A stretch of 64,000 nucleotides of DNA from Sphingomonas sp. KRR8 (GTDB lineage Bacteria > Pseudomonadota > Alphaproteobacteria > Sphingomonadales > Sphingomonadaceae), in contig NZ_CP097462.1 in NCBI RefSeq assembly GCF_023559245.1, positions 2,104,001-2,168,000 on the forward strand. Reading direction: 5' to 3'. The position numbers and the translations under genes are program-made. Positions 19,641-28,323 of this stretch are shown here, one piece after another. The notes under the pieces were generated by a model. That model was given only the letters and a program-made list of their open reading frames with translations. It made no database searches and was not told where the DNA came from. Position 1 is the first letter of the stretch, and each line of letters begins with the position of its first letter.

Positions 19641-19887
19641 CCCGCTGGCGCCTTGAACAATAGGATTCCGGCTGCTTGGCTCAGGACGCGGAACGGACAC
19701 TTCTTTGACAATCAAGCAAAGCCGGGCGCGCGTTCGAAGCGGGAACTTCGCCGTGCCGCAGGTCACACGGCGGAAACATCGCCATCATGTCACACGGGTG
19801 CGCGGAGGGCGGAATTCGGCGGAGGTTTCCGCGAATGGCTGTCGGAGAACGGCCCGCACCACGGAAACTTCGTGATCCGAGTTCGCC
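19641..19887. other. Intergenic stretch without recognised gene
   Basis: About 250 bases between repeat copy 3 and the nadB stop. Short readings in this stretch lack a plausible RBS and conserved motifs. I see no terminator hairpin with a T-tract and no tRNA-like structure. Confidence 0.5.
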
Positions 19888-21468
19888 TTAGGGAACCAGT
19901 ACCGTGTCCTTCGCCTGCGCCAGCACCCGGGGGTAGTCGAGGTTGAAGTGCAGCCCGCGGCTCTCGTGGCGGTGAAGGGCGGAGCGGATGATGAGGTCGG
20001 CGACTTCGACGAGGTTGCGAAGCTCGATCAAGTCGGGGGTAACGCGGAACTTGCCGTAATAGTCCTGCACTTCCTGGCGCAGCATGTCGACGCGGCGCTT
20101 GGCGCGCTCCAGCCGCTTGGTGGTGCGGACGATGCCGACGTAATTCCACATGAAGCGGCGGATCTCACCCCAGGTCTGGGCGATCACCACTTCCTCGTCA
20201 CTGTTGCTGACCCGGCTTTCGTCCCAGTCACGCAGCGCCGGGACGGGCGGAAGCTCATCCCAGCGGGCGAGAATGTCCCGTGCCGCCGCCTCGCCATAGA
20301 CCAGGCACTCGAGCAGGGAGTTGGAGGCCAGGCGGTTGGCGCCGTGAAGGCCGCTTTCCGTGACCTCGCCCGCGGCATAGAGTCCCGGCGCGTCGGTTCG
20401 GCCGTCCATGTCCACCACCACGCCGCCGCAGGTGTAGTGCTGCGCCGGCACCACCGGGATCGGCTCACGAGTGATGTCGATGCCGAGGCCGAGCAGCTTC
20501 TGGTAGATGTTGGGAAAATGCGCCTTCACGAAATCGGGTTCGCGATGGCTGATGTCGAGGTGGACATATTCCAGGCCGTCGCGCTTGATCTCGCTGTCGA
20601 TCGCGCGGGCGACCACGTCGCGCGGCGCCAGTTCGCCCCGCTCGTCATAGTCGGGCATGAAGCGGTGGCCGGTCTGCGGGTGCTTGAGCAGGCCTCCCTC
20701 GCCGCGCACCGCCTCCGTGATCAGGAAGTTCTTGACGGTGAGGTTGTAGAGGCAGGTCGGGTGGAACTGCATCATCTCCATGTTGGAGACGCGGCAGCCG
20801 GCGCGCCACGCCATGGCGATGCCGTCACCCGTCGCGCCGCGCGGTGCGGTGGAATAAAGGTAGGTCCGGCCGGCACCGCCGGTGGCAAGCACGGTCGCGC
20901 GGGCCGTCAGCGTCTCCACCTTCCGGGTCTGGCGATTATAGGCGTAGAGGCCGTGGACCGTGCCGTCGGTCGAGAAGCGGGCGGCGTTGCGCCCGGTGAC
21001 GAGGTCGATGGCGACTATGTCGGGCACCAGCGTGATGTTCGGGTGGGCCGCCGCCGCCCGCTCCAGCGCCTTCTGCACGGCGTGGCCGGTCGCGTCGGCG
21101 ACATGGACGATCCGCCGGTGGCTGTGCCCGCCCTCCCGGGTCAGATGGAGCGCGCCGCCTTCTTCCGCGAAGGGGACCCCGAGTTCGATCAGTCTGGCGA
21201 TCGCGGCGGGCGCACTGCTGACAACATGCTCGACTACCTTGCGATCGTTGAGCCCGGCGCCGGCGATCATCGTGTCCTCGACATGGGCGTCGAAGCTGTC
21301 GCCTTCCTCCAGCACGGCGGCGATGCCGCCCTGCGCCCAGTCGGTCGCGCCGTCGCTCAGCGAGCCCTTGGCGATAACTCCGACCGTGCAATGCTCGGCC
21401 AGGTTCAGCGCCGCCGTCAGCCCCGCCGCGCCGGAGCCGATGACCAGCACGTCGAACGACTGGCTCAC
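19888..21468 (-). CDS. nadB: L-aspartate oxidase
   Basis: FAD enzyme that oxidises L-aspartate to iminoaspartate, the first step of de novo NAD synthesis. The 526-residue protein has the N-terminal FAD motif [25 protein letters not shown], the catalytic-region [29 protein letters not shown], and the C-terminal [26 protein letters not shown]. The start is GTG at 21468, nested with the stop of the upstream ABC ATPase gene (GTGA). nadA and nadC are not in the window. Confidence 0.96.
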   Translation of the reverse strand: MSQSFDVLVIGSGAAGLTAALNLAEHCTVGVIAKGSLSDGATDWAQGGIAAVLEEGDSFDAHVEDTMIAGAGLNDRKVVEHVVSSAPAAIARLIELGVPFAEEGGALHLTREGGHSHRRIVHVADATGHAVQKALERAAAAHPNITLVPDIVAIDLVTGRNAARFSTDGTVHGLYAYNRQTRKVETLTARATVLATGGAGRTYLYSTAPRGATGDGIAMAWRAGCRVSNMEMMQFHPTCLYNLTVKNFLITEAVRGEGGLLKHPQTGHRFMPDYDERGELAPRDVVARAIDSEIKRDGLEYVHLDISHREPDFVKAHFPNIYQKLLGLGIDITREPIPVVPAQHYTCGGVVVDMDGRTDAPGLYAAGEVTESGLHGANRLASNSLLECLVYGEAAARDILARWDELPPVPALRDWDESRVSNSDEEVVIAQTWGEIRRFMWNYVGIVRTTKRLERAKRRVDMLRQEVQDYYGKFRVTPDLIELRNLVEVADLIIRSALHRHESRGLHFNLDYPRVLAQAKDTVLVP

Positions 21469-22382
21469 GCCTGCCGCACGAGGCTGAGGAAAACGTCCTC
21501 GAGATCGGGATCACGGGTGACGACGTCGACGATGCCGAGCCCCTGGGCGCCGAGTGCGCCAAGCACTTCGCCGGCGTTCACCCGGTCCTTGCGGTAGGTG
21601 ATGGTCAGCTGGCGCTCTCCCGACACCTCGATCTGCTCGAAGCAGGGCGCCTCGGGTGCCGTCATGACGTCACGGTCGACGGTGACGACGACCTTCTTCT
21701 CCTGCGCGCGGCCGACCAGGGTGCGGGTCGGCTCGTTGGCGATGACCTGGCCGTGGTTGATGATCGCGATGCGGTCGCACAGCTCCTCGGCTTCCTCGAG
21801 GTAATGGGTCGTGAGGACAATGGTGACGCCCTGCGCGTGAAGTTCGCGCACATAGTCCCACAATTGCTGGCGAAGCTCGACGTCGACGCCGGCGGTGGGC
21901 TCGTCCAGCACCAGGATGGGCGGCGAATGGACCATCGCCTTGGCGACCAGCAGGCGCCGCTTCATGCCGCCCGAAAGGGTGCGCGCATAAGCGTTGGCCT
22001 TGTCGGTCAGCCGCATGGCGGCGAGCAAGGCGTCGCTGCGGCGTTCCCGCGCCGGAATGCCGTAGAGGCCAGCCTGGATCTCCAGCGCCTCGCGCGGGGT
22101 GAAGAAGGGGTCGAACAATATCTCCTGCGGCACCACGCCGATCGACAGCTTGGCGTTGCGCGGGTGCTCGTCGATGTCGAAGCCCCAGATGTCGACGGTG
22201 CCCGATGATTTCACCACCAGGCCGGCAAGGATGTTGATGAGGGTCGATTTGCCCGCGCCATTGGGACCGAGCAGCCCGAAGATCTGTCCGCGCGGGACCT
22301 CGAAGCTGACGCCGTCCAGCGCTCGCTTGCCGCCGGCGTAGGTCTTGCACAGCTGGTCGATCCGGATTGCCGCGTCGGTCAT
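21465..22382 (-). CDS. ABC transporter ATP-binding protein (ABC-2 type)
   Basis: A 305-residue ATPase subunit with Walker A GPNGAGKS near residue 40, a Q-loop (VPQEILFDP), signature LSGGMKRR, Walker [13 protein letters not shown] and the switch His in [12 protein letters not shown]. The order and the roughly 80-residue C-terminal extension match the CcmA/DrrA-like ABC-2 class. No permease gene adjoins it, so the partner must be elsewhere. The ATG at 22382 is preferred over one 36 bases upstream because the family starts just before [10 protein letters not shown]. It is coupled to nadB. Confidence 0.9.
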   Translation of the reverse strand: MTDAAIRIDQLCKTYAGGKRALDGVSFEVPRGQIFGLLGPNGAGKSTLINILAGLVVKSSGTVDIWGFDIDEHPRNAKLSIGVVPQEILFDPFFTPREALEIQAGLYGIPARERRSDALLAAMRLTDKANAYARTLSGGMKRRLLVAKAMVHSPPILVLDEPTAGVDVELRQQLWDYVRELHAQGVTIVLTTHYLEEAEELCDRIAIINHGQVIANEPTRTLVGRAQEKKVVVTVDRDVMTAPEAPCFEQIEVSGERQLTITYRKDRVNAGEVLGALGAQGLGIVDVVTRDPDLEDVFLSLVRQA

Positions 22383-22439
22383 GGGTGAAGCCACTAGCGG
22401 CTTATTGAAGGCAGGCAAGCGAGGGGCTACCTCGGAAAG

Positions 22440-22643
22440 ATGTCAGCTATCCCCCCGCCAGAAACCTTCCGCGTCACCACCAACGCCGTGTCCTGCGACG
22501 GCGGCGGTGAGGTCGCCCCTGCGCTTGGTCACCCGCGCGTCTTTCTTCGCATCGATGAAAAGGGCTTCGTGGAGTGCGGTTATTGCGACCGCCGTTTCGT
22601 GCTGGTCGGCGGCCCTGCGGACGATCAGGCGACCGCAGCGTGA
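22440..22643 (+). CDS. Zinc-finger (CHCC-type) small protein
   Basis: A 67-residue protein with Cys19, His31, Cys46 and Cys49 ([28 protein letters not shown]). This is the zf-CHCC pattern shared with the NDUFS6 subunit family of respiratory complex I. It should bind one zinc ion. It diverges from the ABC ATPase gene and its stop is nested in the GTG start of tldD (GTGA), so it is the first gene of a four-gene run. Confidence 0.85.
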   Translation: MSAIPPPETFRVTTNAVSCDGGGEVAPALGHPRVFLRIDEKGFVECGYCDRRFVLVGGPADDQATAA

Positions 22644-24064
22644 CGCTGCACGACCCGCGCCGATTCCTCTACCGCGAGGCGCTTGATCCGGATGAGGCCA
22701 AGCGGCTGGTGGCCCGGCATCTCGCGGCTTGCGACGATGGCGAGCTCTATTTGCAGTATCGCAGCTCGGAGGCGTTCGGCTTCGACGACGGCCGGCTGAA
22801 GACCGCCGACTACAACACCGGTGGCGGGTTCGGCCTGCGCGGGGTGAGCGGCGAAACCACCGCCTTCGCCCATGCCAACGAGATCAGCGCCGCGGCGATC
22901 GAACGAGCGGCCCAGACGCTTCAGCTGCTCGATCCGGCCAAGGGCGCGAGGGCTGCGCCGCCCGCCCGCACCAACCAGCGCATGTACGGCGAGGAAGACC
23001 CGCTCGGCCTTATTCCGTTCGCCCGCAAGGTCGAGCTGTGCCAGCAGATCGACGCCGCCGCCCGGGCTCGCGACCCGCGCGTGGCGCAGGTCAGTGTCGC
23101 CCTGCAGGGCAGCTGGTCCGTGGTGGAAATCGTGCGCGCCGACGGCTTCGTCGCCACCGACGTGCGCCCGCTGGTCCGCCTGAACGTGTCAATCGTCGCC
23201 AAGCAGGGCGACCGCCGCGAGATGGGCTTTCACGGGCTCGGCGGCCGCTACCTCTACGACCGGCTGTTCGATCCGGCGATCTGGAACCGCGCGATCGACA
23301 TCGCGCTGGCCCAGGCGCTGACCAACCTGGAAGCGGTGGACGCGCCGGCGGGCGAGATGACGGTGGTGTGCGGCCCCGGCTGGCCTGGCGTGCTGCTGCA
23401 CGAGGCGGTCGGCCACACGCTGGAAGGCGACTTCAACCGCAAGGGGACCAGCACCTTTTCCGGCCGGCTCGGCGAACGAATTGCGGCACCTGGCGTCACC
23501 GTCGTCGACGACGGTGCGATGGGCGAGCGGCGCGGCTCGCTGACCATCGACGATGAAGGCACGCCGACCGGCCGCACCACGCTGATCGAGGACGGCATCC
23601 TGGTCGGCTATCTGCAGGACCGGCTCAATGCCCGCCTGATGGGGGTCGAGCCGACCGGCAACGGCCGCCGCGAAAGCTTTGCCCATGCGCCCATGCCGCG
23701 GATGACGAACACCTTCATGCTCGGTGGTCAGGACGATCCGGCGGAACTGCTCGGCCGGGTCAAGGATGGCATCTATGCCAATAGCTTCGGCGGCGGACAG
23801 GTCGACATCACCAGCGGCAAGTTCGTCTTCAGTTGCACCGAGGCCTATCGCATCCGTGGCGGTAAGCTGGCCGAGCCGCTCAAGGGCGCGACGCTGATCG
23901 GCGATGGGCCGACGGTGCTGACGCGGGTCAAAGGAATCGGCAACGACCTGGAGCTGGATGAGGGTGTCGGCATCTGCGGCAAGGGTGGCCAGTCCGTCCC
24001 TGCGGGCGTCGGCCAGCCGACCCTGCTGATTGATGGCCTGACCGTCGGCGGCACCGCCGCTTGA
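22640..24064 (+). CDS. tldD: Metalloprotease TldD
   Basis: One half of the TldD/TldE zinc protease, which matures peptides such as microcins and degrades unstructured peptides. The 474-residue protein contains the family zinc motif HEAVGH (in [15 protein letters not shown], near residue 253) and the C-terminal [25 protein letters not shown]. The GTG start at 22640 gives the GTGA overlap with the zinc-finger gene. The TldE/PmbA partner is not in this window. Confidence 0.93.
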   Translation: MTLHDPRRFLYREALDPDEAKRLVARHLAACDDGELYLQYRSSEAFGFDDGRLKTADYNTGGGFGLRGVSGETTAFAHANEISAAAIERAAQTLQLLDPAKGARAAPPARTNQRMYGEEDPLGLIPFARKVELCQQIDAAARARDPRVAQVSVALQGSWSVVEIVRADGFVATDVRPLVRLNVSIVAKQGDRREMGFHGLGGRYLYDRLFDPAIWNRAIDIALAQALTNLEAVDAPAGEMTVVCGPGWPGVLLHEAVGHTLEGDFNRKGTSTFSGRLGERIAAPGVTVVDDGAMGERRGSLTIDDEGTPTGRTTLIEDGILVGYLQDRLNARLMGVEPTGNGRRESFAHAPMPRMTNTFMLGGQDDPAELLGRVKDGIYANSFGGGQVDITSGKFVFSCTEAYRIRGGKLAEPLKGATLIGDGPTVLTRVKGIGNDLELDEGVGICGKGGQSVPAGVGQPTLLIDGLTVGGTAA

Positions 24065-24609
24065 TCCACCGCTCGGCCGACTGGAGCGAGCGGGTGCTCG
24101 CCTTCTGGTTCAGCCTTGATCCGGCGCAATGGTTCAGGACTGACGAGGTACTCGATCAGCAGTTGCGGCGCCGCTTCGGCCGGGTTCATGCGGCTTTGCG
24201 CGACTGCCCGCCGGAGAGTTTCCTGGACTCGCCGCGCCGCGCGCTGGCGGCCGTCATCCTGTTCGACCAGTTCCCTCGTAACCTCTTTCGTGGCTTGCCG
24301 GAACAGTTCGCGACGGACCCGCTGGCCCTCGCCATCTCACGCGACGCTATCGCGCTTGGGCACGACCGTGACCTGAACCTGGACGAGCGAACCTTTCTCT
24401 ACATGCCTTTCCAGCACAGCGAGGTCCTCGCCGACCAGGAGCGCGCGCTGGCGCTGTTCGAGACGCTCGGCGATCCCGAGCGGCTCGACTTCGCGCGGCG
24501 ACACCATGACGTCATTGCGCGCTTCGGCCGCTTCCCGCACCGCAATGCCGCGCTTGGGCGGGCCTCAACGCCAGCGGAGCTCGCGGCAGGACCGGTGGAG
24601 CCGTTCTGA
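24061..24609 (+). CDS. DUF924 family protein
   Basis: A 182-residue helical protein with the DUF924 motifs VLAFWF, AVILFDQFPRNLFRG, FLYMPFQHSE and FGRFPHRNAALGR. The biochemical function is unknown; members resemble TPR-like folds. It starts at TTG (24061), nested with the tldD stop (TTGA), which supports this start over later ones. Confidence 0.88.
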   Translation: MIHRSADWSERVLAFWFSLDPAQWFRTDEVLDQQLRRRFGRVHAALRDCPPESFLDSPRRALAAVILFDQFPRNLFRGLPEQFATDPLALAISRDAIALGHDRDLNLDERTFLYMPFQHSEVLADQERALALFETLGDPERLDFARRHHDVIARFGRFPHRNAALGRASTPAELAAGPVEPF

Positions 24610-24610
24610 C

Positions 24611-24832
24611 ATGAGCCTGGTCGAGCTCGCTCGCTACGAAAGCCAGATCACGGCGGATCTGGCACGGCTGACGCTGGAGCGGGCGGGGATTGACGCCGTG
24701 CTGTTCGACAGCGCGATGCACGGCTACATCGGGGTCGGCTGGCTGATGCCGGTGCGGCTGATGGTGCTGGATGGCGACCAGGACGAAGCCTGGGCGATCC
24801 TCAGAGCAGATGGTCTACTGCCCCCAGGCTGA
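24611..24832 (+). CDS. DUF2007-like small protein
   Basis: A 73-residue protein starting MSLVELARYES, with ARLTLERAGIDAVLFDS and MPVRLMVLDGDQDEAWAIL. This matches the small DUF2007 fold (putative signal-transducing domain). It follows DUF924 by one base. Its 3' end overlaps the convergent sulfurtransferase-like gene by 32 bases (24801-24832). Confidence 0.8.
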   Translation: MSLVELARYESQITADLARLTLERAGIDAVLFDSAMHGYIGVGWLMPVRLMVLDGDQDEAWAILRADGLLPPG

Positions 24833-25208
24833 ACCCGGCGTTTCGGGCCCTTTCCTCAAGCTCTGCCTTCGGTACTCCCTCCTCGCGACACGCAACCGCC
24901 CAAGCCAGGGTCGAGCGCATGCCAGAGCGGCAGAACACCAGCAGCTTGCCGTCGCCGGCCGCATGCATCGCCTCGCGCATCGCCTCGACATGGTTCGGGC
25001 CCATGCCCCGGTCGATGGGAACGTGGCGGTAATCCAGTCCGGCGGCGCGCGCGGCGGCTTCGATCTCGTCGCTCGTCGGCTGACCGGCGTCCTCATGATC
25101 GGGGCGATTGTTGACCACCAGGGTCACGCCCGCTTGCTTGGCCTTGGCGAGGTCCTCCGGTGCGATCTGCCCCGCCACGAAAGTCTTGGCGTCAAGCTGC
25201 TTGAACAT
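24801..25208 (-). CDS. TIGR01244-type phosphatase/sulfurtransferase-like protein
   Basis: A 135-residue single-domain protein with the P-loop VFCRSGMRST near residue 91, where Cys is the expected nucleophile (CxxGxR type), preceded by NNRPDHEDAGQP. These are the marks of the TIGR01244/DUF442 family, related to tyrosine phosphatases and often linked to sulfide metabolism. Substrate unknown. The start ATG at 25208 overlaps the upstream desaturase-like gene by 17 bases. The 3' end overlaps DUF2007. Confidence 0.88.
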   Translation of the reverse strand: MFKQLDAKTFVAGQIAPEDLAKAKQAGVTLVVNNRPDHEDAGQPTSDEIEAAARAAGLDYRHVPIDRGMGPNHVEAMREAMHAAGDGKLLVFCRSGMRSTLAWAVACREEGVPKAELEERARNAGFSLGAVDHLL

Positions 25209-26133
25209 GGTCGGGCCCCGTCACCACTGCATCCGCCTTGGTGCTACGCGCATCCTCTGTTTGGCGCCAGCGCATCCGGATCAATTCGCTGGTCTCGCGG
25301 CTGCCGTCGTGGCTCCAGCCTGGTTCCTTGAGCAGATAGCCGAGTTTCGCGTGCCATGGTGCGTGCCACAGGTCGTGCGCGATGCCGACCCACTCATGCA
25401 CCGCCGCCCACAGGATGTTGAACGATCCGAGCTGCTTGACGATGCCATAGCGCGGACGCTCATCGTCGCGCTCGGGCTCGAAGGTGCCGAGCAGGCGATC
25501 CCAGACGATGAACACGCCGGCATAATTGCGGTCGAGGTAGCGCGGGTTGACCGCATGGTGGACGCGGTGGTGCGAGGGCGTGTTCATCACTGCCTTGATC
25601 CATCGCGGGCAGCGCCCGACGACCTCGGTGTGGATCCAGAACTGGTAGATGAGGTTGAGGCCGGCGCAGAAGAACACCATCGCCGGCGGGAAACCGATCA
25701 GGAACAGCGGTAGGCGGAAGGCGAAGGCGAGGCTGAAGAAGCCGGTCCAGGTCTGCCGCAGCGCGGTCGACAGGTTATAATGCTGGCTCGAATGGTGGAT
25801 GACGTGGCTCGCCCAGAACCATCGCACCCGGTGCGCCGAGCGGTGGAAGAAGTAATAGAGCAGGTCGTCGGCCACGAAGCAGAGCGCGAACGCCCACCAG
25901 CTCCACGGTACGGTGACCAGCCGGAACTGCCACAGCCAGCTCGCCACCGCGAAGATCGCGCCGACCGACAACGACCCGGCGACCGTGCTGCCGAGACCCA
26001 GCGCGAGCGAGGTCAGCGTATCGCGCGGACAGTAGCGCCGGCGATCGCGAAGGCGCGCGACGACCATCTCGGCCAGCACCAGCAGGATGAAGCCGGGAAT
26101 CGCATAATCGACCGGTTTGGGCAGGTCGGGCAT
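25192..26133 (-). CDS. Sterol desaturase / fatty acid hydroxylase family protein
   Basis: A 313-residue integral membrane di-iron enzyme. Histidine clusters FHRSAHR and HVIHHSSQHYN (about residues 95-119), HTEVVGR (about 168) and HHRVHHAVN (about 186) supply the metal ligands, placed between about four transmembrane segments. The substrate could be a carotenoid, fatty acid, sterol or hopanoid lipid. The family alone does not decide this. It overlaps the downstream gene by 17 bases. Confidence 0.9.
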   Translation of the reverse strand: MPDLPKPVDYAIPGFILLVLAEMVVARLRDRRRYCPRDTLTSLALGLGSTVAGSLSVGAIFAVASWLWQFRLVTVPWSWWAFALCFVADDLLYYFFHRSAHRVRWFWASHVIHHSSQHYNLSTALRQTWTGFFSLAFAFRLPLFLIGFPPAMVFFCAGLNLIYQFWIHTEVVGRCPRWIKAVMNTPSHHRVHHAVNPRYLDRNYAGVFIVWDRLLGTFEPERDDERPRYGIVKQLGSFNILWAAVHEWVGIAHDLWHAPWHAKLGYLLKEPGWSHDGSRETSELIRMRWRQTEDARSTKADAVVTGPDHVQAA

Positions 26134-26142
26134 GGCCGCTGC

Positions 26143-26523
26143 TTACAACATTGTTCGCACGCTGGGGAGTTGGGCCTGACCAAGGCGCAGGCGCAGCGGC
26201 CCGAACCAGCGGTCACGCGGGTCGATCACCAGCGTGTCGCCCTCCTCGGTGGCGAGCAGCGGCCGGTGAAGCTCGCGGCTGGCCATGTCGACCCCGTGCG
26301 CCTTGACGCCGAACACTCGTCCGTCATGGGCGAAGGCCAGCGCGGCCCTGCCATCCTGGCTGAGCAGTACGGTTCGCAAGCGTAACGGGCCATATTCTTC
26401 GGTGAGGCGCGTGGTCACTTCGGCGCTGGTCAACGGCCCGCGCCGGCCAAGCCCCATCGCCCGGGCAATTGCAGCCAGCGCCAGCACGCCGATCAGCGAG
26501 CCGATCAGCAGCAGCGGTTTCAT
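26143..26523 (-). CDS. Hypothetical protein with N-terminal membrane helix
   Basis: A 126-residue protein with one hydrophobic N-terminal segment (LLLIGSLIGVLALAAIARAM) followed by a beta-rich domain. I recognise no family. Its ATG overlaps the recQ stop by ATGA, so it is translated with recQ. The helix could be an anchor or an uncleaved signal. Confidence 0.65.
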   Translation of the reverse strand: MKPLLLIGSLIGVLALAAIARAMGLGRRGPLTSAEVTTRLTEEYGPLRLRTVLLSQDGRAALAFAHDGRVFGVKAHGVDMASRELHRPLLATEEGDTLVIDPRDRWFGPLRLRLGQAQLPSVRTML

Positions 26524-28283
26524 GCGGCGAAGCGCTCCACAGTCTCAAGCATCGCCGCGCCATACCGCTCCAGCTTGGCGGCGCCCACGCCTTGCACCCG
26601 GGAAAGGTCGTGGAGGCTGGCCGGACGCGCGGCGGCGATTTCGCGCAGGGTGCTGTCGTGGAAGATGACGTAGGGCGGTACGCCCTGCGCGGTGGCGAGC
26701 GAGCGGCGGGTCTCGCGAAGGGCGTCGAACAACGGGTCGGCCGGCCCATCGTCAGCGCGACTTCGGCGGCGCTTGCCCTTGGTGTCCGTCGGGACGGCGA
26801 TGCTGACGCTCGCCTCGCCCTTGAGGATGGCGCGCGCGCCCGGGCCGAAGCTCAGGCCGCCGTAAGCATCGGCTCGCAGCGCGTCGCGGGCGACGAGGGC
26901 GCGCGCGACATGCCGGACTAGCGGTAACTCCTCGGCCGTGCCAATGCCGAACACCGACAGGCGGTGATGGCCGTTGGCGTGGACCTTGTCGGTCTCCTTG
27001 CCAGCCAGCACGTCAACGAGATGGCCGACGCCGAACCGCATTTCCGTCCGGAAGGCGGCGGACAGCAGCTTGCGGGCGACCTCGGTCACGTCGATCTGGG
27101 CGGGCGGCTCCAGGCAGTTGTCGCAATTGCCGCAGGTCTCGGGCGGATCCTCGCCGAAGTGGCGAAGCAGCACGGCGCGGCGGCAGCCGGGGGTCTCCAC
27201 CAATGCGGCGAGCGCGTTCAACCGCTCGCGCTCCGCCTCGCGCCGGTCGGGCGGGCACTCCTCCTCAAGCCTCTGGCGGGCTAGGGCGAAGTCGGCGGCG
27301 GACCAGAACAGCCATGCCTCGGCCGGATCGCCGTCCCGCCCGGCGCGGCCGGTCTCCTGATAATAAGCCTCGATCGACTTGGGCGTGGAAACGTGCGCGA
27401 CGGTGCGGACGTCCGGCTTGTCGATGCCCATGCCGAAGGCGATCGTCGCCGCCATCACCATGTCCTCGGACGCGACGAAGTCGTGCTGGTTGCGCTGGCG
27501 GACCTTTGGATCGAGGCCTGCGTGATAGGCTCGGGCCGGGCGACCGTTGCCGCTGAGCGCCGCCGCGGTCTTCTCGGCCTTGTCGCGGCTGGGCGTGTAG
27601 ACGATCGCGGGGCCCGGACGATCGCGGAGTAGCTGCTCCAGTTGTCGCCCGGCCTGTTCCCGCGGGCGGATGACGTAGCGGATGTTGGGCCGGTCGAAGC
27701 CGGCCACGATCAGCCCGTCCTCGGGCAAGCCGAGCTGCTGGAGGATGTCGGCGCGGGTCCGCCGGTCGGCGGTGGCGGTCAACGCCAGCCGCGGCACTTG
27801 CGGAAAGGCGCTCAGCAGGCCCTTGAGCATCCGGTAGTCGGGCCGAAAGTCGTGGCCCCACTCGCTCACGCAATGCGCTTCGTCGATGGCGATCAGCGCC
27901 AGGTCGAGCCGCTCGACCATGCGCCCGAAGTGATCGGTTGTCGCCCGTTCCGGCGCGACATACAGCAGGTCGAGTTCGCCGCTGAGCGCCCGTTCGGTCA
28001 CGGTCTGCCGGTCGTCGGCGCTGGTCAGGGAGGCCGCGCGGATGCCCAGCGCGTCGGCCGAGCGGATCTGGTCGTGCATCAGGGCGATCAACGGCGAGAT
28101 GACCAGCGCCATGCCCGGCCGTGCCAGCGCCGGAAGCTGGTAGCAGAGCGACTTGCCGGCGCCGGTCGGCATTACCGCCAGCGTATTCTCGCCCGCCAGC
28201 ACGCGTGACACGACCTGCTCCTGCACCCCCCTGAAGGAGTCGAAGCCGAACACGGATTTGAGCAATTGGTGCGGGTCGGTCAC
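26520..28283 (-). CDS. recQ: ATP-dependent DNA helicase RecQ
   Basis: 3'-5' helicase acting in recombinational repair. The 587-residue protein has motif I PTGAGKSLCYQLP (about residue 40), DEAH with EWGHDFRPDY, motif V/VI GIDKPDVR and GRAGRDGD, the RQC zinc-binding cysteines (CRRAVLL and CGNCDNC, about 365-390), and a C-terminal HRDC domain (about 505-587). The start is GTG (28283). Size and domain set are complete. Confidence 0.97.
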   Translation of the reverse strand: MTDPHQLLKSVFGFDSFRGVQEQVVSRVLAGENTLAVMPTGAGKSLCYQLPALARPGMALVISPLIALMHDQIRSADALGIRAASLTSADDRQTVTERALSGELDLLYVAPERATTDHFGRMVERLDLALIAIDEAHCVSEWGHDFRPDYRMLKGLLSAFPQVPRLALTATADRRTRADILQQLGLPEDGLIVAGFDRPNIRYVIRPREQAGRQLEQLLRDRPGPAIVYTPSRDKAEKTAAALSGNGRPARAYHAGLDPKVRQRNQHDFVASEDMVMAATIAFGMGIDKPDVRTVAHVSTPKSIEAYYQETGRAGRDGDPAEAWLFWSAADFALARQRLEEECPPDRREAERERLNALAALVETPGCRRAVLLRHFGEDPPETCGNCDNCLEPPAQIDVTEVARKLLSAAFRTEMRFGVGHLVDVLAGKETDKVHANGHHRLSVFGIGTAEELPLVRHVARALVARDALRADAYGGLSFGPGARAILKGEASVSIAVPTDTKGKRRRSRADDGPADPLFDALRETRRSLATAQGVPPYVIFHDSTLREIAAARPASLHDLSRVQGVGAAKLERYGAAMLETVERFAA

Positions 28284-28323
28284 CGGGCCGCTCTCACCAC
28301 AAGCGGCCCGGTTCGCAAGATGC